DNA of 64,000 nucleotides from Bacteroidota bacterium (lineage in GTDB: Bacteria; Bacteroidota; Bacteroidia; UBA4408), in NCBI GenBank assembly GCA_963169745.1, contig CAUJCU010000017.1:275683-339682 (forward strand). The letters run 5' to 3'. Shown here one piece after another: positions 56,035 to 64,000 of the stretch. Both the position numbers and the translations under genes were made by a program. Every line of letters starts with the position of its first letter. Position 1 is the first letter of the stretch. The notes under the pieces were generated by a model. That model saw only the letters and a program-made list of their open reading frames with translations, did not search any database and was not told where the DNA came from.

Positions 56035-56994
56035 TTGGAAACAGTTATTGATAAAAATATTGAAAAAGCCATAGCACTCCTAAAATCTGGAGAGCTTGTA
56101 GCCATACCTACCGAAACCGTTTATGGACTTGCTGCGAATGCACTTTCTGAAAAAGCAGTTATTAAAATTTTTGAAGCAAAAAACCGCCCTTTCTTTGATC
56201 CACTAATAGTTCATACCCATAGCATTGAGCAGGTATTTAAATACGTATCATTTTTTGACGAGCGATTACAGAAACTGGCTAAAAAATTTTGGCCAGGCCC
56301 GTTAACTCTCCTACTACCTAAAAAAGAAATTATTCCTGATCTCGTAACCTCGGGGCTTCCTGAAGTTGGTATTCGCGTACCTGCACAAAAAAACACTCTT
56401 GAATTATTGCAACAACTTGATTTTCCTTTGGCTGCACCAAGTGCTAATCCCTTTGGCTATGTGAGTCCTACCAGCGCCAAACATGTTTTTGAGCAATTAC
56501 AAAACAAGATACCGTATATTTTAGATGGTGGAAATTGTAAGGTAGGCTTGGAATCAACCATTGTTGGAATAAAGAACAACAAAGTAACCATATACCGTAT
56601 TGGCGGTTTACGCTTAGAGTTGGTGGAACAGGTTGTTGGTCAAATAAATTTACAAATACAACAAAACGATAATCCCGGTGCGCCCGGTATGCTCAGTGCT
56701 CACTATGCACCGCATAAACCTGTAATTACGGGGTCGATTGATGCGCTGCTAAAGTCGTATCAACACTTGAAATTAGGCATTATAAGCTTTACAAGAAAGT
56801 ATCCTACTTTTGGAATAAATATTTGTCTTTCAGAGCAAGGAGATCTAAATGAAGCGGGTCAAAATTTATTTGCAGCTTTAAGGTCTTTGGATAACAGTGA
56901 TGTAGATGTTATCTTAGCTGAAATTTTTCCTGATGAAGGATTAGGGAAAGCAATAAACGATAGACTCTATAGAGCATCATACAAAAGAAAATAA
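56035..56994 (+). CDS. Threonylcarbamoyl-AMP synthase (Sua5/YwlC)
   Basis: The start is TTG at 56035 (METVIDKNIEKAIALL), which places the YrdC domain at the usual position: IPTETVYGLAANAL, KNRPFFDPLIVHTH, FWPGPLTLLLPK, VGIRVPAQ and PLAAPSANPFGYVSPTSA. A C-terminal Sua5 domain (HYAPHKPVI onwards) makes this a Sua5-type protein of normal length at 319 residues. It makes threonylcarbamoyl-AMP for t6A37 modification of tRNA. The DEAD-box helicase gene begins three bases after the stop. Confidence 0.93.
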   Translation: METVIDKNIEKAIALLKSGELVAIPTETVYGLAANALSEKAVIKIFEAKNRPFFDPLIVHTHSIEQVFKYVSFFDERLQKLAKKFWPGPLTLLLPKKEIIPDLVTSGLPEVGIRVPAQKNTLELLQQLDFPLAAPSANPFGYVSPTSAKHVFEQLQNKIPYILDGGNCKVGLESTIVGIKNNKVTIYRIGGLRLELVEQVVGQINLQIQQNDNPGAPGMLSAHYAPHKPVITGSIDALLKSYQHLKLGIISFTRKYPTFGINICLSEQGDLNEAGQNLFAALRSLDNSDVDVILAEIFPDEGLGKAINDRLYRASYKRK

Positions 56995-56997
56995 TAC

Positions 56998-58245
56998 ATG
57001 AAATTTTCTGCATTAGAAATTCATCCAGCCTTGCTGGAAGCTATAAACTATATGGGTTTTGAAACCCTAACACCTATCCAAGAACAAGCCATACCTGCCA
57101 TATTTCAACAACATGACTTATTGGCTTGTGCGCAAACAGGAACCGGTAAAACAGTAGCCTTTGTACTCCCAATTTTGAACCAATTAGCCGGTAAAACAAG
57201 CAAGACAACCGACACGCTCATTATAGTTCCTACACGTGAATTAGCCATACAGATTGAGCAGCAAATACAAGGTTTATCCTATTTTGTTTCTGTAAGCTCT
57301 ATTGCTATTTACGGAGGGGGCGATGGGAAAGAGTGGGAAACACAAAAAGAAGCTTTAATAAACGGTGCCGACATCATAGTTGCCACACCAGGAAAATTAC
57401 TTTCTCATTTGCAAATGGGGTATGTTAACTTCAATCATGTTTCGCATTTTATATTAGATGAGGCCGATAGAATGTTGGATATGGGGTTTATTGATGACAT
57501 TAAATTAATTAACTCCTACTTACCTGAGAAAAAACAAACTTTGTTGTTTAGTGCCACCATGCCGGCAAGTATCCGGCAGTTATCAAAAACACTTTTGCAC
57601 CAGGCTATTGAAATATCTATTGCGGTATCAAAACCTGCCGAAGGCGTTACTCAAAGTGTGTATTTAGTTTTTGACAACCAAAAAGACAAACTCATTCATC
57701 ATCTCCTTGAAGAGCGAAAAACTTATGAAAGCATCATTATCTTTACCTCATCAAAACTAAAAATAAACCAAATTGTATATGCATTAAAGCAAAACGGATA
57801 TCAGGCGCAAGGTATTTCATCAAACCTGTCACAAGATAAACGAGAGGAAGTGTTGCAAAATTTCAAATCTAAAAATTTGCGAATACTTGTTGCCACAGAT
57901 GTGTTAAGCCGGGGTATTGATGTTAAAGACATAAATTTGGTTATTAATTATGATGTTCCTTTTGATGCCGAGGACTATGTGCACCGTGTAGGACGTACGG
58001 CACGTGCCAGTAATAAAGGAGAAGCTATTACACTAGTAAATCCAAATGAGATGTTTAACTTTTCAAAAATTGAAAATCTGATTGGAGTAACTATTTCAAG
58101 AGCGCCTGTTCATAAAATGTTTGGAGAAGTACCGGTATGGAATCCCATAAAAATTAAAAATCCAAGATCAGTAAATAAAACGTTTTCTGCTGAGCATAAA
58201 AAGAACAGGCACAACAAGACAAACCACCCTAAACACAAAGCATAA
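56998..58245 (+). CDS. DEAD-box RNA helicase (RhlE-like)
   Basis: This 415-residue helicase carries all the standard motifs: Q motif GFETLTPIQEQAI, motif I AQTGTGKT, Ia PTRELAIQ, II LDEADRMLDMGF, III LLFSATMP, then the C-terminal RecA domain with DVLSRGIDVKD and HRVGRTARASN. A short basic tail follows (NKTFSAEHKKNRHNKTNHPKHKA in two basic clusters). It unwinds RNA and likely assists ribosome assembly or mRNA turnover. It lies between sua5 and the DsbA/FrnE-like gene in a compact plus-strand run. Confidence 0.94.
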   Translation: MKFSALEIHPALLEAINYMGFETLTPIQEQAIPAIFQQHDLLACAQTGTGKTVAFVLPILNQLAGKTSKTTDTLIIVPTRELAIQIEQQIQGLSYFVSVSSIAIYGGGDGKEWETQKEALINGADIIVATPGKLLSHLQMGYVNFNHVSHFILDEADRMLDMGFIDDIKLINSYLPEKKQTLLFSATMPASIRQLSKTLLHQAIEISIAVSKPAEGVTQSVYLVFDNQKDKLIHHLLEERKTYESIIIFTSSKLKINQIVYALKQNGYQAQGISSNLSQDKREEVLQNFKSKNLRILVATDVLSRGIDVKDINLVINYDVPFDAEDYVHRVGRTARASNKGEAITLVNPNEMFNFSKIENLIGVTISRAPVHKMFGEVPVWNPIKIKNPRSVNKTFSAEHKKNRHNKTNHPKHKA

Positions 58246-58249
58246 TATT

Positions 58250-59122
58250 TTGTCTTATTCCTCTATCATACGTAATGGCATTAAATTAATAGCTTTGGTT
58301 TTGCTATCTTTGTCGGGGCTTTTGGAATCATGTTCGCAACAAAGTGGTGCCCTTAATAAAAAGCCCAGTAAAACAGTCTTAAACGATAAACCAAATAATA
58401 TTAAATTAAACAAAATGAAAATAGAAATATGGAGTGATGTACTTTGTCCATTTTGCTATATAGGCAAACGTAAGTTTGAGGCAGCTTTAACAGATTTTTC
58501 ACATCGTAACATGCTTGAAATAGAGTGGAAAAGTTATCAGCTTAATCCCCATCAGGAAACAAACCCTAATAAAAACAGCATACAAGCATTGGCAGAAAAC
58601 AAAGGCATTAGTTTGGCTGAGTCGGAAAGCATGCACAAATATGTAGAAGAGATGGCTGCACAGGTTGGGTTACATTACAATATGAAGAATACCATAGCAG
58701 CAAATTCATTTAAAGCGCATCGTTTAACACATTATGCCAAAAGCCAGGGCAAACAACAAGAGATTGAAGAAAAATTATTTGAATCTTATTTTATTCAGGG
58801 AAAAAATATAGACGACATCCCAACTCTAATTGCCCTTGGAGTATCAGCAGGACTGTCCGAAATAGAGCTATCCAAAGTATTGCATAGTGAGCAATATAGT
58901 GATGACGTGCGTCAGGATATTTATGAAGCATCACAAATTGGAGTTAGAGGAGTTCCATTTTTTGTTTTCGACAATGAAGTTGCAATTTCAGGGGCACAAG
59001 AAAGTCGGGTGTTTTTACAAACGCTTGAAAAATCATTTGAAAAGTGGCAAAAGAAAAATCACAAAAAACCTTTACAGGTTATTGATGGAAAAGTTTGCAC
59101 TCCCAATCAAGACTGTGAGTAA
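58250..59122 (+). CDS. DsbA/FrnE-like thiol oxidoreductase with a possible lipoprotein leader
   Basis: From the TTG at 58250 the frame encodes a leader, GIKLIALVLLSLSGLLESC, with a lipobox-like LESC, and about 30 disordered residues before the domain. From the ATG at 58415 (MKIEIWSDVLCPFCYIGKRK) the protein is a standard cytoplasmic FrnE-like enzyme of 235 residues with a CPFC redox site, KAHRLTHYAKSQG and GVRGVPFFVFDNE. The leader frame has no stop, follows the helicase gene by five bases and looks like a genuine signal, so I keep the long form, but the start is uncertain. The last residues add Cys-rich ends (VCTPNQDCE). Confidence 0.8.
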   Translation: MSYSSIIRNGIKLIALVLLSLSGLLESCSQQSGALNKKPSKTVLNDKPNNIKLNKMKIEIWSDVLCPFCYIGKRKFEAALTDFSHRNMLEIEWKSYQLNPHQETNPNKNSIQALAENKGISLAESESMHKYVEEMAAQVGLHYNMKNTIAANSFKAHRLTHYAKSQGKQQEIEEKLFESYFIQGKNIDDIPTLIALGVSAGLSEIELSKVLHSEQYSDDVRQDIYEASQIGVRGVPFFVFDNEVAISGAQESRVFLQTLEKSFEKWQKKNHKKPLQVIDGKVCTPNQDCE

Positions 59123-59232
59123 CTACCCCTTTTGCTTTACCTTATAATTGTTAAGTTTATTAGTAAGAAGCGTGAAAACCGATTACTGCTAAATTGATTG
59201 CTTTGTTTATTCTTTTTTTGGCATATTTCCTT

Positions 59233-59240
59233 TAAATTTG
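59233..59240 (+). promoter_or_regulatory. Candidate -7 box for uvrA
   Basis: TAAATTTG matches TAnnTTTG and ends 11 bases before the ATG at 59252. Its position supports 59252 over the longer frame start at 59198. Confidence 0.4.
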
Positions 59241-59251
59241 CGGGTCTTTTT

Positions 59252-62107
59252 ATGATAAATTCAAACTCAAATTTCGAACAACTTAGCCCCAAGCAGTATA
59301 TTCTTATTAAGGGTGCACATATTCATAATTTAAAAAATATTGATGTTGCCATTTCGAGAAATAAACTTACCGTAATAACAGGGCTTAGTGGTAGTGGAAA
59401 ATCATCGCTTGCCTTTGATACTTTGTTTGCCGAAGGTCAACGTAGGTATGTTGAAAGTCTTTCGGCTTATGCGAGGCAGTTTTTAGGGCGCATCAATAAA
59501 CCGGAGGTTGATTACATTAAGGGAATTAGTCCGGCTATTGCCATAGAGCAAAAAGTAAATTCCAGAAATCCACGATCAACTGTTGGAACAACTACAGAAA
59601 TTTATGATTTCTTAAAACTGTTATTTGCCCGTATTGGAAAAACCATTTCGCCCATTTCTGGGAACGAGGTTAAAAGGCATACTGTAAGTGATGTAGTTGA
59701 CTTTATAGCCACCTTACCACTGGGCTCAAAAGTAATGTTATTAGCTCCCAAGGAAGTTAAACAAAACAACATAGAACGTCTTTTAAATTTATTGTTGCAA
59801 CAAGGTTTTTCCAGAATAATTCTAAATGAAACAATAGTACGAATTGATGATATCCTGGAATCAAAGGATACCATATCAATTAATGAAAAGAAATTATTGT
59901 TGGTAATAGACCGAATTGTAGTTAGCGATGAAGAAGACGAAAGAAGCCGCTGGGCCGACAGTGTACAAACTACATTTTATGAGGGTGAAGGAACGTGCAT
60001 AGTAAATGTTGAATTAACAGAAAGCAATACTAAGACCTTGCCCCCCGGTGAAAAATTAACACAGTACTTTAGCAATCGTTTTGAACTTGACGGAATGCTT
60101 TTCGAAGAGCCTAGTGTCCATTTTTTTAGCTTTAATAATCCGCTTGGGGCTTGTAGTACATGTGAAGGTTTTGGGTCAACCATAGGCATTGACCCTGATT
60201 TAGTAATACCCGATAAAAGTTTATCGTTGTATGAAGGAGCTGTAGCCTGCTGGCGCGGTGAAACAATGAAAGAATGGAAAGAAAACTTTATTAGAAATGC
60301 CGATAAAATTGATTTTCCTATTCATCGGTTCTATTATGATTTAACAGAGAAACATAAGAAGTTGCTTTGGGAAGGAAACAAAAACTGTAAAGGTATTCAT
60401 GATTTTTTCAAAAGTATTGAAGAGCAAACATATAAAATTCAGTATCGTGTTTTACTATCCAGATACAGAGGTAAAACAGTTTGCCCGGAGTGCCATGGTT
60501 CAAGGCTTAGGAAAGACACAGGGTATGTAAAAATTCAGGGAAAGTCAATTGGTGATTTGGTACTTTTAAGTGTAGAACAAGCACTCTGTTTTTTTAATGA
60601 ATTAAACCTTTCGGCTCACGACCAAGAGGTAAGTAAAAGGCTGTTGATTGAAATTAAAAATCGCCTCAACTATTTATTCAATGTAGGATTAGGTTATTTA
60701 ACCTTAAATAGAATGAGCAATACGCTTAGCGGTGGAGAATCGCAGCGTATTAACTTAGCCGGATCATTAGGAAGCAGCCTTGTTGGGAGTATGTATATTT
60801 TAGATGAACCAAGCATAGGGTTACATAGTCGTGATACCGAACGATTAATTTCTGTTTTGAAAGCTTTGCAAAAGTCGGGGAATACGGTTATTGTTGTAGA
60901 GCATGATGAAGAAATTATGAAAAGTGCTGATGAAATTATTGATATAGGGCCGCTTTCCGGGTCAGAAGGTGGTGCCTTAGTTTTTCAGGGAAATTGGGAA
61001 GCACTTAAACAGGAGAAAACAAGTTTAACTGCACGTTATCTTAATGAAGAAGAAAAAATAGACATTCCGGCAACCCGAAGAAAATGGAAAGAATCTGTTC
61101 AAATAAAAGGAGCACGCGAAAATAATTTGAAAGGTGAAAACATAAGCTTTCCTTTACATTGCCTTACGGTAGTTACAGGTGTAAGCGGAAGCGGTAAAAC
61201 ATCACTAGTAAAACGAATTTTATACCCGGCTTTAAAACGGTTATTTGAAGGCTATAGTGAGCAAGTAGGAAAACATGACAAAATAGAATGTAACACTAAG
61301 CAAGTTGAAGCCGTAGAGATGATAGACCAAAATCCAATTGGAAAATCATCACGAAGCAACCCTGTTACGTATATCAAAGCCTATGACGAAATTCGTGCTT
61401 TGTATGCGGAACAACCTTTAGCTAAAGTTCGTGGATACAAGCCATCAACCTTTTCATTTAATGTAGATGGCGGCCGGTGTGAAACATGCCAAGGAGAAGG
61501 AACAATAACTATAGAAATGCAGTTTATGGCCGATATTGAATTGGCTTGCGAAAGCTGCCATGGGAAACGTTTTAAAGAAGAAGTTCTTGAAATAACCTAC
61601 AAAGAAAAAAATATAAGCGAGCTTTTAAGTATGACGATTGATGATGCCATTGAATTCTTTGAATTTAATGCTCAATCTGGAAATACCGAACGCAAAATTA
61701 TTCATAAATTAAAACCATTAAGCGATGTTGGGTTGGGCTATGTTCATTTGGGTCAACCTTCAAGTACTTTAAGCGGTGGTGAAGCCCAAAGAATAAAATT
61801 AGCTTCCTTTCTTGTTAAAGGAAACTCAGAAAAAAGTACCCTATTTATATTTGATGAACCAACAACCGGTTTGCATTTTCATGATATTAAAAAGCTCTTG
61901 TTTGCTTTTAATGCTCTTATTGAACAGGGACATTCGTTGTTGGTTGTTGAACACAATTTGGATGTTATTAAATGTGCCGATTGGGTAATTGATATGGGCC
62001 CCGAAGGTGGTGATCAAGGTGGCTATGTCGTTTTTTCAGGGACACCCGAAGAGTTGGTAAAATACAATAAATCCTATACCGGAAAGTATTTAAAAGCAAA
62101 GCTATAA
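59252..62107 (+). CDS. uvrA: UvrABC excision nuclease subunit A
   Basis: I use the ATG at 59252 (MINSNSNFEQLSPKQYILI) because the longer frame from 59198 adds a hydrophobic stretch not seen in UvrA. The 951-residue product has two ABC modules: Walker A GLSGSGKSSLAFDTLF and GVSGSGKTSLVKRIL, signatures LSGGESQRINLAG and LSGGEAQRIKLAS, and Walker B YILDEPSIGLH and FIFDEPTTGLHFHD. Zinc-type Cys pairs are CSTCEGFG, CPECHGSRL, and CETCQGEG with CESCHGKRF. UvrA recognises DNA damage in nucleotide excision repair. The length is normal. No uvrB is in the window. Confidence 0.97.
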   Translation: MINSNSNFEQLSPKQYILIKGAHIHNLKNIDVAISRNKLTVITGLSGSGKSSLAFDTLFAEGQRRYVESLSAYARQFLGRINKPEVDYIKGISPAIAIEQKVNSRNPRSTVGTTTEIYDFLKLLFARIGKTISPISGNEVKRHTVSDVVDFIATLPLGSKVMLLAPKEVKQNNIERLLNLLLQQGFSRIILNETIVRIDDILESKDTISINEKKLLLVIDRIVVSDEEDERSRWADSVQTTFYEGEGTCIVNVELTESNTKTLPPGEKLTQYFSNRFELDGMLFEEPSVHFFSFNNPLGACSTCEGFGSTIGIDPDLVIPDKSLSLYEGAVACWRGETMKEWKENFIRNADKIDFPIHRFYYDLTEKHKKLLWEGNKNCKGIHDFFKSIEEQTYKIQYRVLLSRYRGKTVCPECHGSRLRKDTGYVKIQGKSIGDLVLLSVEQALCFFNELNLSAHDQEVSKRLLIEIKNRLNYLFNVGLGYLTLNRMSNTLSGGESQRINLAGSLGSSLVGSMYILDEPSIGLHSRDTERLISVLKALQKSGNTVIVVEHDEEIMKSADEIIDIGPLSGSEGGALVFQGNWEALKQEKTSLTARYLNEEEKIDIPATRRKWKESVQIKGARENNLKGENISFPLHCLTVVTGVSGSGKTSLVKRILYPALKRLFEGYSEQVGKHDKIECNTKQVEAVEMIDQNPIGKSSRSNPVTYIKAYDEIRALYAEQPLAKVRGYKPSTFSFNVDGGRCETCQGEGTITIEMQFMADIELACESCHGKRFKEEVLEITYKEKNISELLSMTIDDAIEFFEFNAQSGNTERKIIHKLKPLSDVGLGYVHLGQPSSTLSGGEAQRIKLASFLVKGNSEKSTLFIFDEPTTGLHFHDIKKLLFAFNALIEQGHSLLVVEHNLDVIKCADWVIDMGPEGGDQGGYVVFSGTPEELVKYNKSYTGKYLKAKL

Positions 62108-62117
62108 AAATCTATTT

Positions 62118-63221
62118 TTAGCGCCCCAAAATTCTTTCAAACTTAAAATTTCTTGTAGCAAAGGTAAAAGATTTTAACTCTCCTTTATCGTTATATAAAC
62201 GACTCATATTTAATTTTGTACCGGTAGCATTTTCCAATAAGCCTGCCCCTACCGACACAATGTTTGCAGGTTCAATATTAAATTGCTCATTGGGCTTTTT
62301 ATTAATATCTTCAAGATTCTTATGGCTGTGTTCAATTAAAACCTTTTTTAGCCATAGGTTTAGGGGCAAAAAAGAATCCTTATCCTCTGGAGAATTTAAA
62401 ACAATGTGTGGTTCAAATGTTGTATTATTATTTTGGGCAATGGTTAATTCATCAAAAGTAGAGTTCATGAGCGCCAACGACTTTGTTGTAATTGGAGGTA
62501 TGATTAGAAGATCAGCATGAGTGTTATGCTCCGTATCAGCATTAATTTGAGATTGAAGTTTCTTTTTAAAAATGGGCACATTTCTTTGCGAGGCAGCATA
62601 AGCCGGTTGTGAATTCAAAATTTGAGGTTCTTTTGAAAGAATTTCCTGATTTGAAGATGGTGTATTTTGTTTAGATTCAGTATTTGTTACTAAATCTTTT
62701 GGGGAAGTTGTATTGACATTAGGTACCTGACGTATAAAAAACGGTAAACTCAACAAAATAAGAATTAAAGCTGCAACCGCAAAGCTTACAAAAAGAGGAA
62801 TTACTTTAAAACGATTTTGTTTTAAAGTATTTTTAAAAGGAAAAACAACTGAAAGATTTGGCTCTAATTGAGTTAAAACCACAAGTTTCTGAACTCGATG
62901 CAATGACGGATTCTGACGTGCCATTTCATCCAGAACAGCACTTTCTTCCTTTGTACAATCACCTTCCAATTGAGCAATATAAAGTTCATCAAAAGCAACA
63001 TGATGCCAAGCATCTTGTTGCTGATACTTTTTAAGATTTGCTTTAAATGAATCTGGCAGTGAAAATGATTCAACTTGGAGCCTCTGAGGTGTATATTCAA
63101 ATTTGATTTCAGGATGCTGCTCCAAAAAAAGCATAACTTGAGTTACTTCTTCTGAAGAAAGCTTACCATCAAGGTAATCAATCAAAAAAACTTCGTAATT
63201 ATGTTTATTAATTTTTGTCAC
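62118..63221 (-). CDS. Putative anti-sigma factor with one membrane segment
   Basis: This 367-residue protein starts at GTG 63221 and overlaps the sigma gene stop by four bases (GTGA). The N-terminus (about 1-130) is acidic and helical (NYEVFLIDYLDGKLSSEEVTQ, EEVTQVMLFLEQHP), reminiscent of zinc-less anti-sigma domains. One membrane segment follows near 145-165 (FVSFAVAALILILLSLPFFI) and the rest is a low-complexity, Asn/Ser/Thr-rich periplasmic part ending in RNFKFERILGR. Gene order and topology support an anti-sigma role, but I see no standard zinc anti-sigma motif. Confidence 0.7.
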   Translation of the reverse strand: MTKINKHNYEVFLIDYLDGKLSSEEVTQVMLFLEQHPEIKFEYTPQRLQVESFSLPDSFKANLKKYQQQDAWHHVAFDELYIAQLEGDCTKEESAVLDEMARQNPSLHRVQKLVVLTQLEPNLSVVFPFKNTLKQNRFKVIPLFVSFAVAALILILLSLPFFIRQVPNVNTTSPKDLVTNTESKQNTPSSNQEILSKEPQILNSQPAYAASQRNVPIFKKKLQSQINADTEHNTHADLLIIPPITTKSLALMNSTFDELTIAQNNNTTFEPHIVLNSPEDKDSFLPLNLWLKKVLIEHSHKNLEDINKKPNEQFNIEPANIVSVGAGLLENATGTKLNMSRLYNDKGELKSFTFATRNFKFERILGR

Positions 63222-63700
63222 ATCACATTTTCTAAGTGTCCCAAATATTCTTTCATGGCCACACGAGCACGATAAATATATACTTTTACCTGAGCTTCAT
63301 GCAGGCCTGTAATTTCACCAATTTCTGCATAACTATACCCTTCATAATCACGCAATAAGAGTACAGATTTTTGCACTTCAGATAATTTTTCCAAAGCTGC
63401 ATCAATAGTTTGTTTCAAATCGGGTGGCCTAACTTTATATGAATCTTGTTCTGGTAATTGCTCTGTGTAGTGTATCTTTTTATCTCTTCTTATGACATCT
63501 ATCATAGTACGATAGGCCGTTGTAAACATATATGATTTTGCATTTCTGCTTTCTACATCATTTACCCTTAGCCACAATTTCTCATAAGTATCTTGTACAA
63601 TATCACGAGCCCTGTCTTCACTTTTTATACTCTTCAGTATAAAGCGATACAAGCTGTCAGCATATTTATCTACACAAGTATTAAATTCTCCAAGGGTCAC
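63218..63700 (-). CDS. ECF-type RNA polymerase sigma factor
   Basis: This 160-residue protein starts at GTG 63700; no ATG fits upstream. Region 2 is DRARDIVQDTYEKLWLRV with the -10 interacting helix SYMFTTAYRTMIDVIRRDK. Region 4 is LSEVQKSVLLLRDYEGYSYAEI, seen here as KLSEVQKSVLLL and GYSYAEIGEITG, followed by the helix-turn-helix AQVKVYIYRARVAMKEYL. It should direct transcription of an extracytoplasmic-stress or similar regulon, and the overlapping downstream gene probably controls it. The target genes cannot be inferred from the window. Confidence 0.93.
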   Translation of the reverse strand: MTLGEFNTCVDKYADSLYRFILKSIKSEDRARDIVQDTYEKLWLRVNDVESRNAKSYMFTTAYRTMIDVIRRDKKIHYTEQLPEQDSYKVRPPDLKQTIDAALEKLSEVQKSVLLLRDYEGYSYAEIGEITGLHEAQVKVYIYRARVAMKEYLGHLENVM

Positions 63701-64000
63701 CTGATGTACTCTTATTTTTAGGTATGACGATTAAGTGAAAGCTAAAGTTACAGCTCATTTTATTTTTTTATCACTTTTTTAACATTAGGCCTACTTACTG
63801 AAATTTAATATAATTTCGCAACCGTAAAAAAACAGAAGAATTGCAATCTGAAATGCTTGAAGCTGTCAGTTTTTAGTTTGCCCAAAATTATGAATGAAAA
63901 GTAACAATTTGGAGCTGTCAAGAATTAGTATTCAAAATACCCTTTAGGACAAGTTTTGCGCTCAAATGATTTTGCAGTGAAAATAGTTGAATAGAATTTG
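63701..64000. other. Right-edge stretch without a supported gene
   Basis: These 300 bases hold no supported gene. A plus-strand TAATTTCG near 63811-63818 resembles a variant -7 box but no open frame follows it. A minus-strand frame enters from the right edge and ends at TAA 63925-63927 after only 25 codons; this is too short to call. Confidence 0.4.

Noticed and set aside
63925..64000. A minus-strand gene entering from the right edge
   Set aside because: Only 25 open codons are visible, which could occur by chance in AT-rich sequence.

Overview
The window is a gene-dense, AT-rich chromosomal segment from a member of the Bacteroidota. The evidence is a type IX secretion (T9SS) C-terminal sorting domain, a carboxypeptidase-regulatory-domain TonB-dependent receptor, several outer-membrane barrels, DUF3127, a KdtA lipid A glycosyltransferase, TAnnTTTG-type promoter boxes and signal peptides that are nearly all followed by glutamine. 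MqnA and MqnD show that menaquinone is made by the futalosine route. I cannot assign a genus. I found no tRNA, rRNA, CRISPR array, insertion sequence or prophage.

Layout. 1-1015 is a TPR protein cut by the left edge. 1179-8141 (-) runs from a tandem double Ddl ligase through a PASTA protein and a T9SS cargo protein to PnuC and a NadR-type kinase (nicotinamide riboside uptake). 8258-14646 holds RdgB, a cyclophilin-FKBP fusion, KdtA, a flavin reductase, a DUF3127 protein with an SSB-like tail, and MqnD. 15124-22653 (+) holds an M1 aminopeptidase lipoprotein, Mrp, an AsmA-like protein, ApaG and an acyltransferase-3. 22654-25401 looks less ordinary: long gene-free stretches, an OmpA-domain protein, and an L,D-transpeptidase interrupted by one in-frame TGA. 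26284-33230 (-) is a tight eight-gene run headed by cyanophycinase. 33474-43422 holds an M20 peptidase, YraN, an S66 carboxypeptidase, MetG, a VWA protein, an M3 peptidase and a lytic transglycosylase. 43668-49162 (-) is a six-gene run from thioesterase to DUF1653. 49382-53524 holds a 5'-nucleotidase split over two genes, DnaA and MqnA. 53619-62107 (+) holds a TonB-dependent receptor, Sua5, a DEAD-box helicase, a DsbA/FrnE-like protein and UvrA. 62118-63700 (-) is an ECF sigma factor with its overlapping putative anti-sigma gene.

Themes. Cell-wall metabolism recurs (double Ddl, PASTA, S66 carboxypeptidase, L,D-transpeptidase, lytic transglycosylase). So does peptide breakdown (two M1, M3, M20, S8, cyanophycinase). 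I see no clear, wholly new defence or mobile system. The most unusual items are the double Ddl, the interrupted L,D-transpeptidase, the SSB-tailed DUF3127 protein, the split 5'-nucleotidase with its domains in reversed gene order, and a DsbA-like protein with a possible lipoprotein leader. Many starts are TTG or GTG. Where an in-frame ATG fits better than the longest open frame, I use the ATG and say so.
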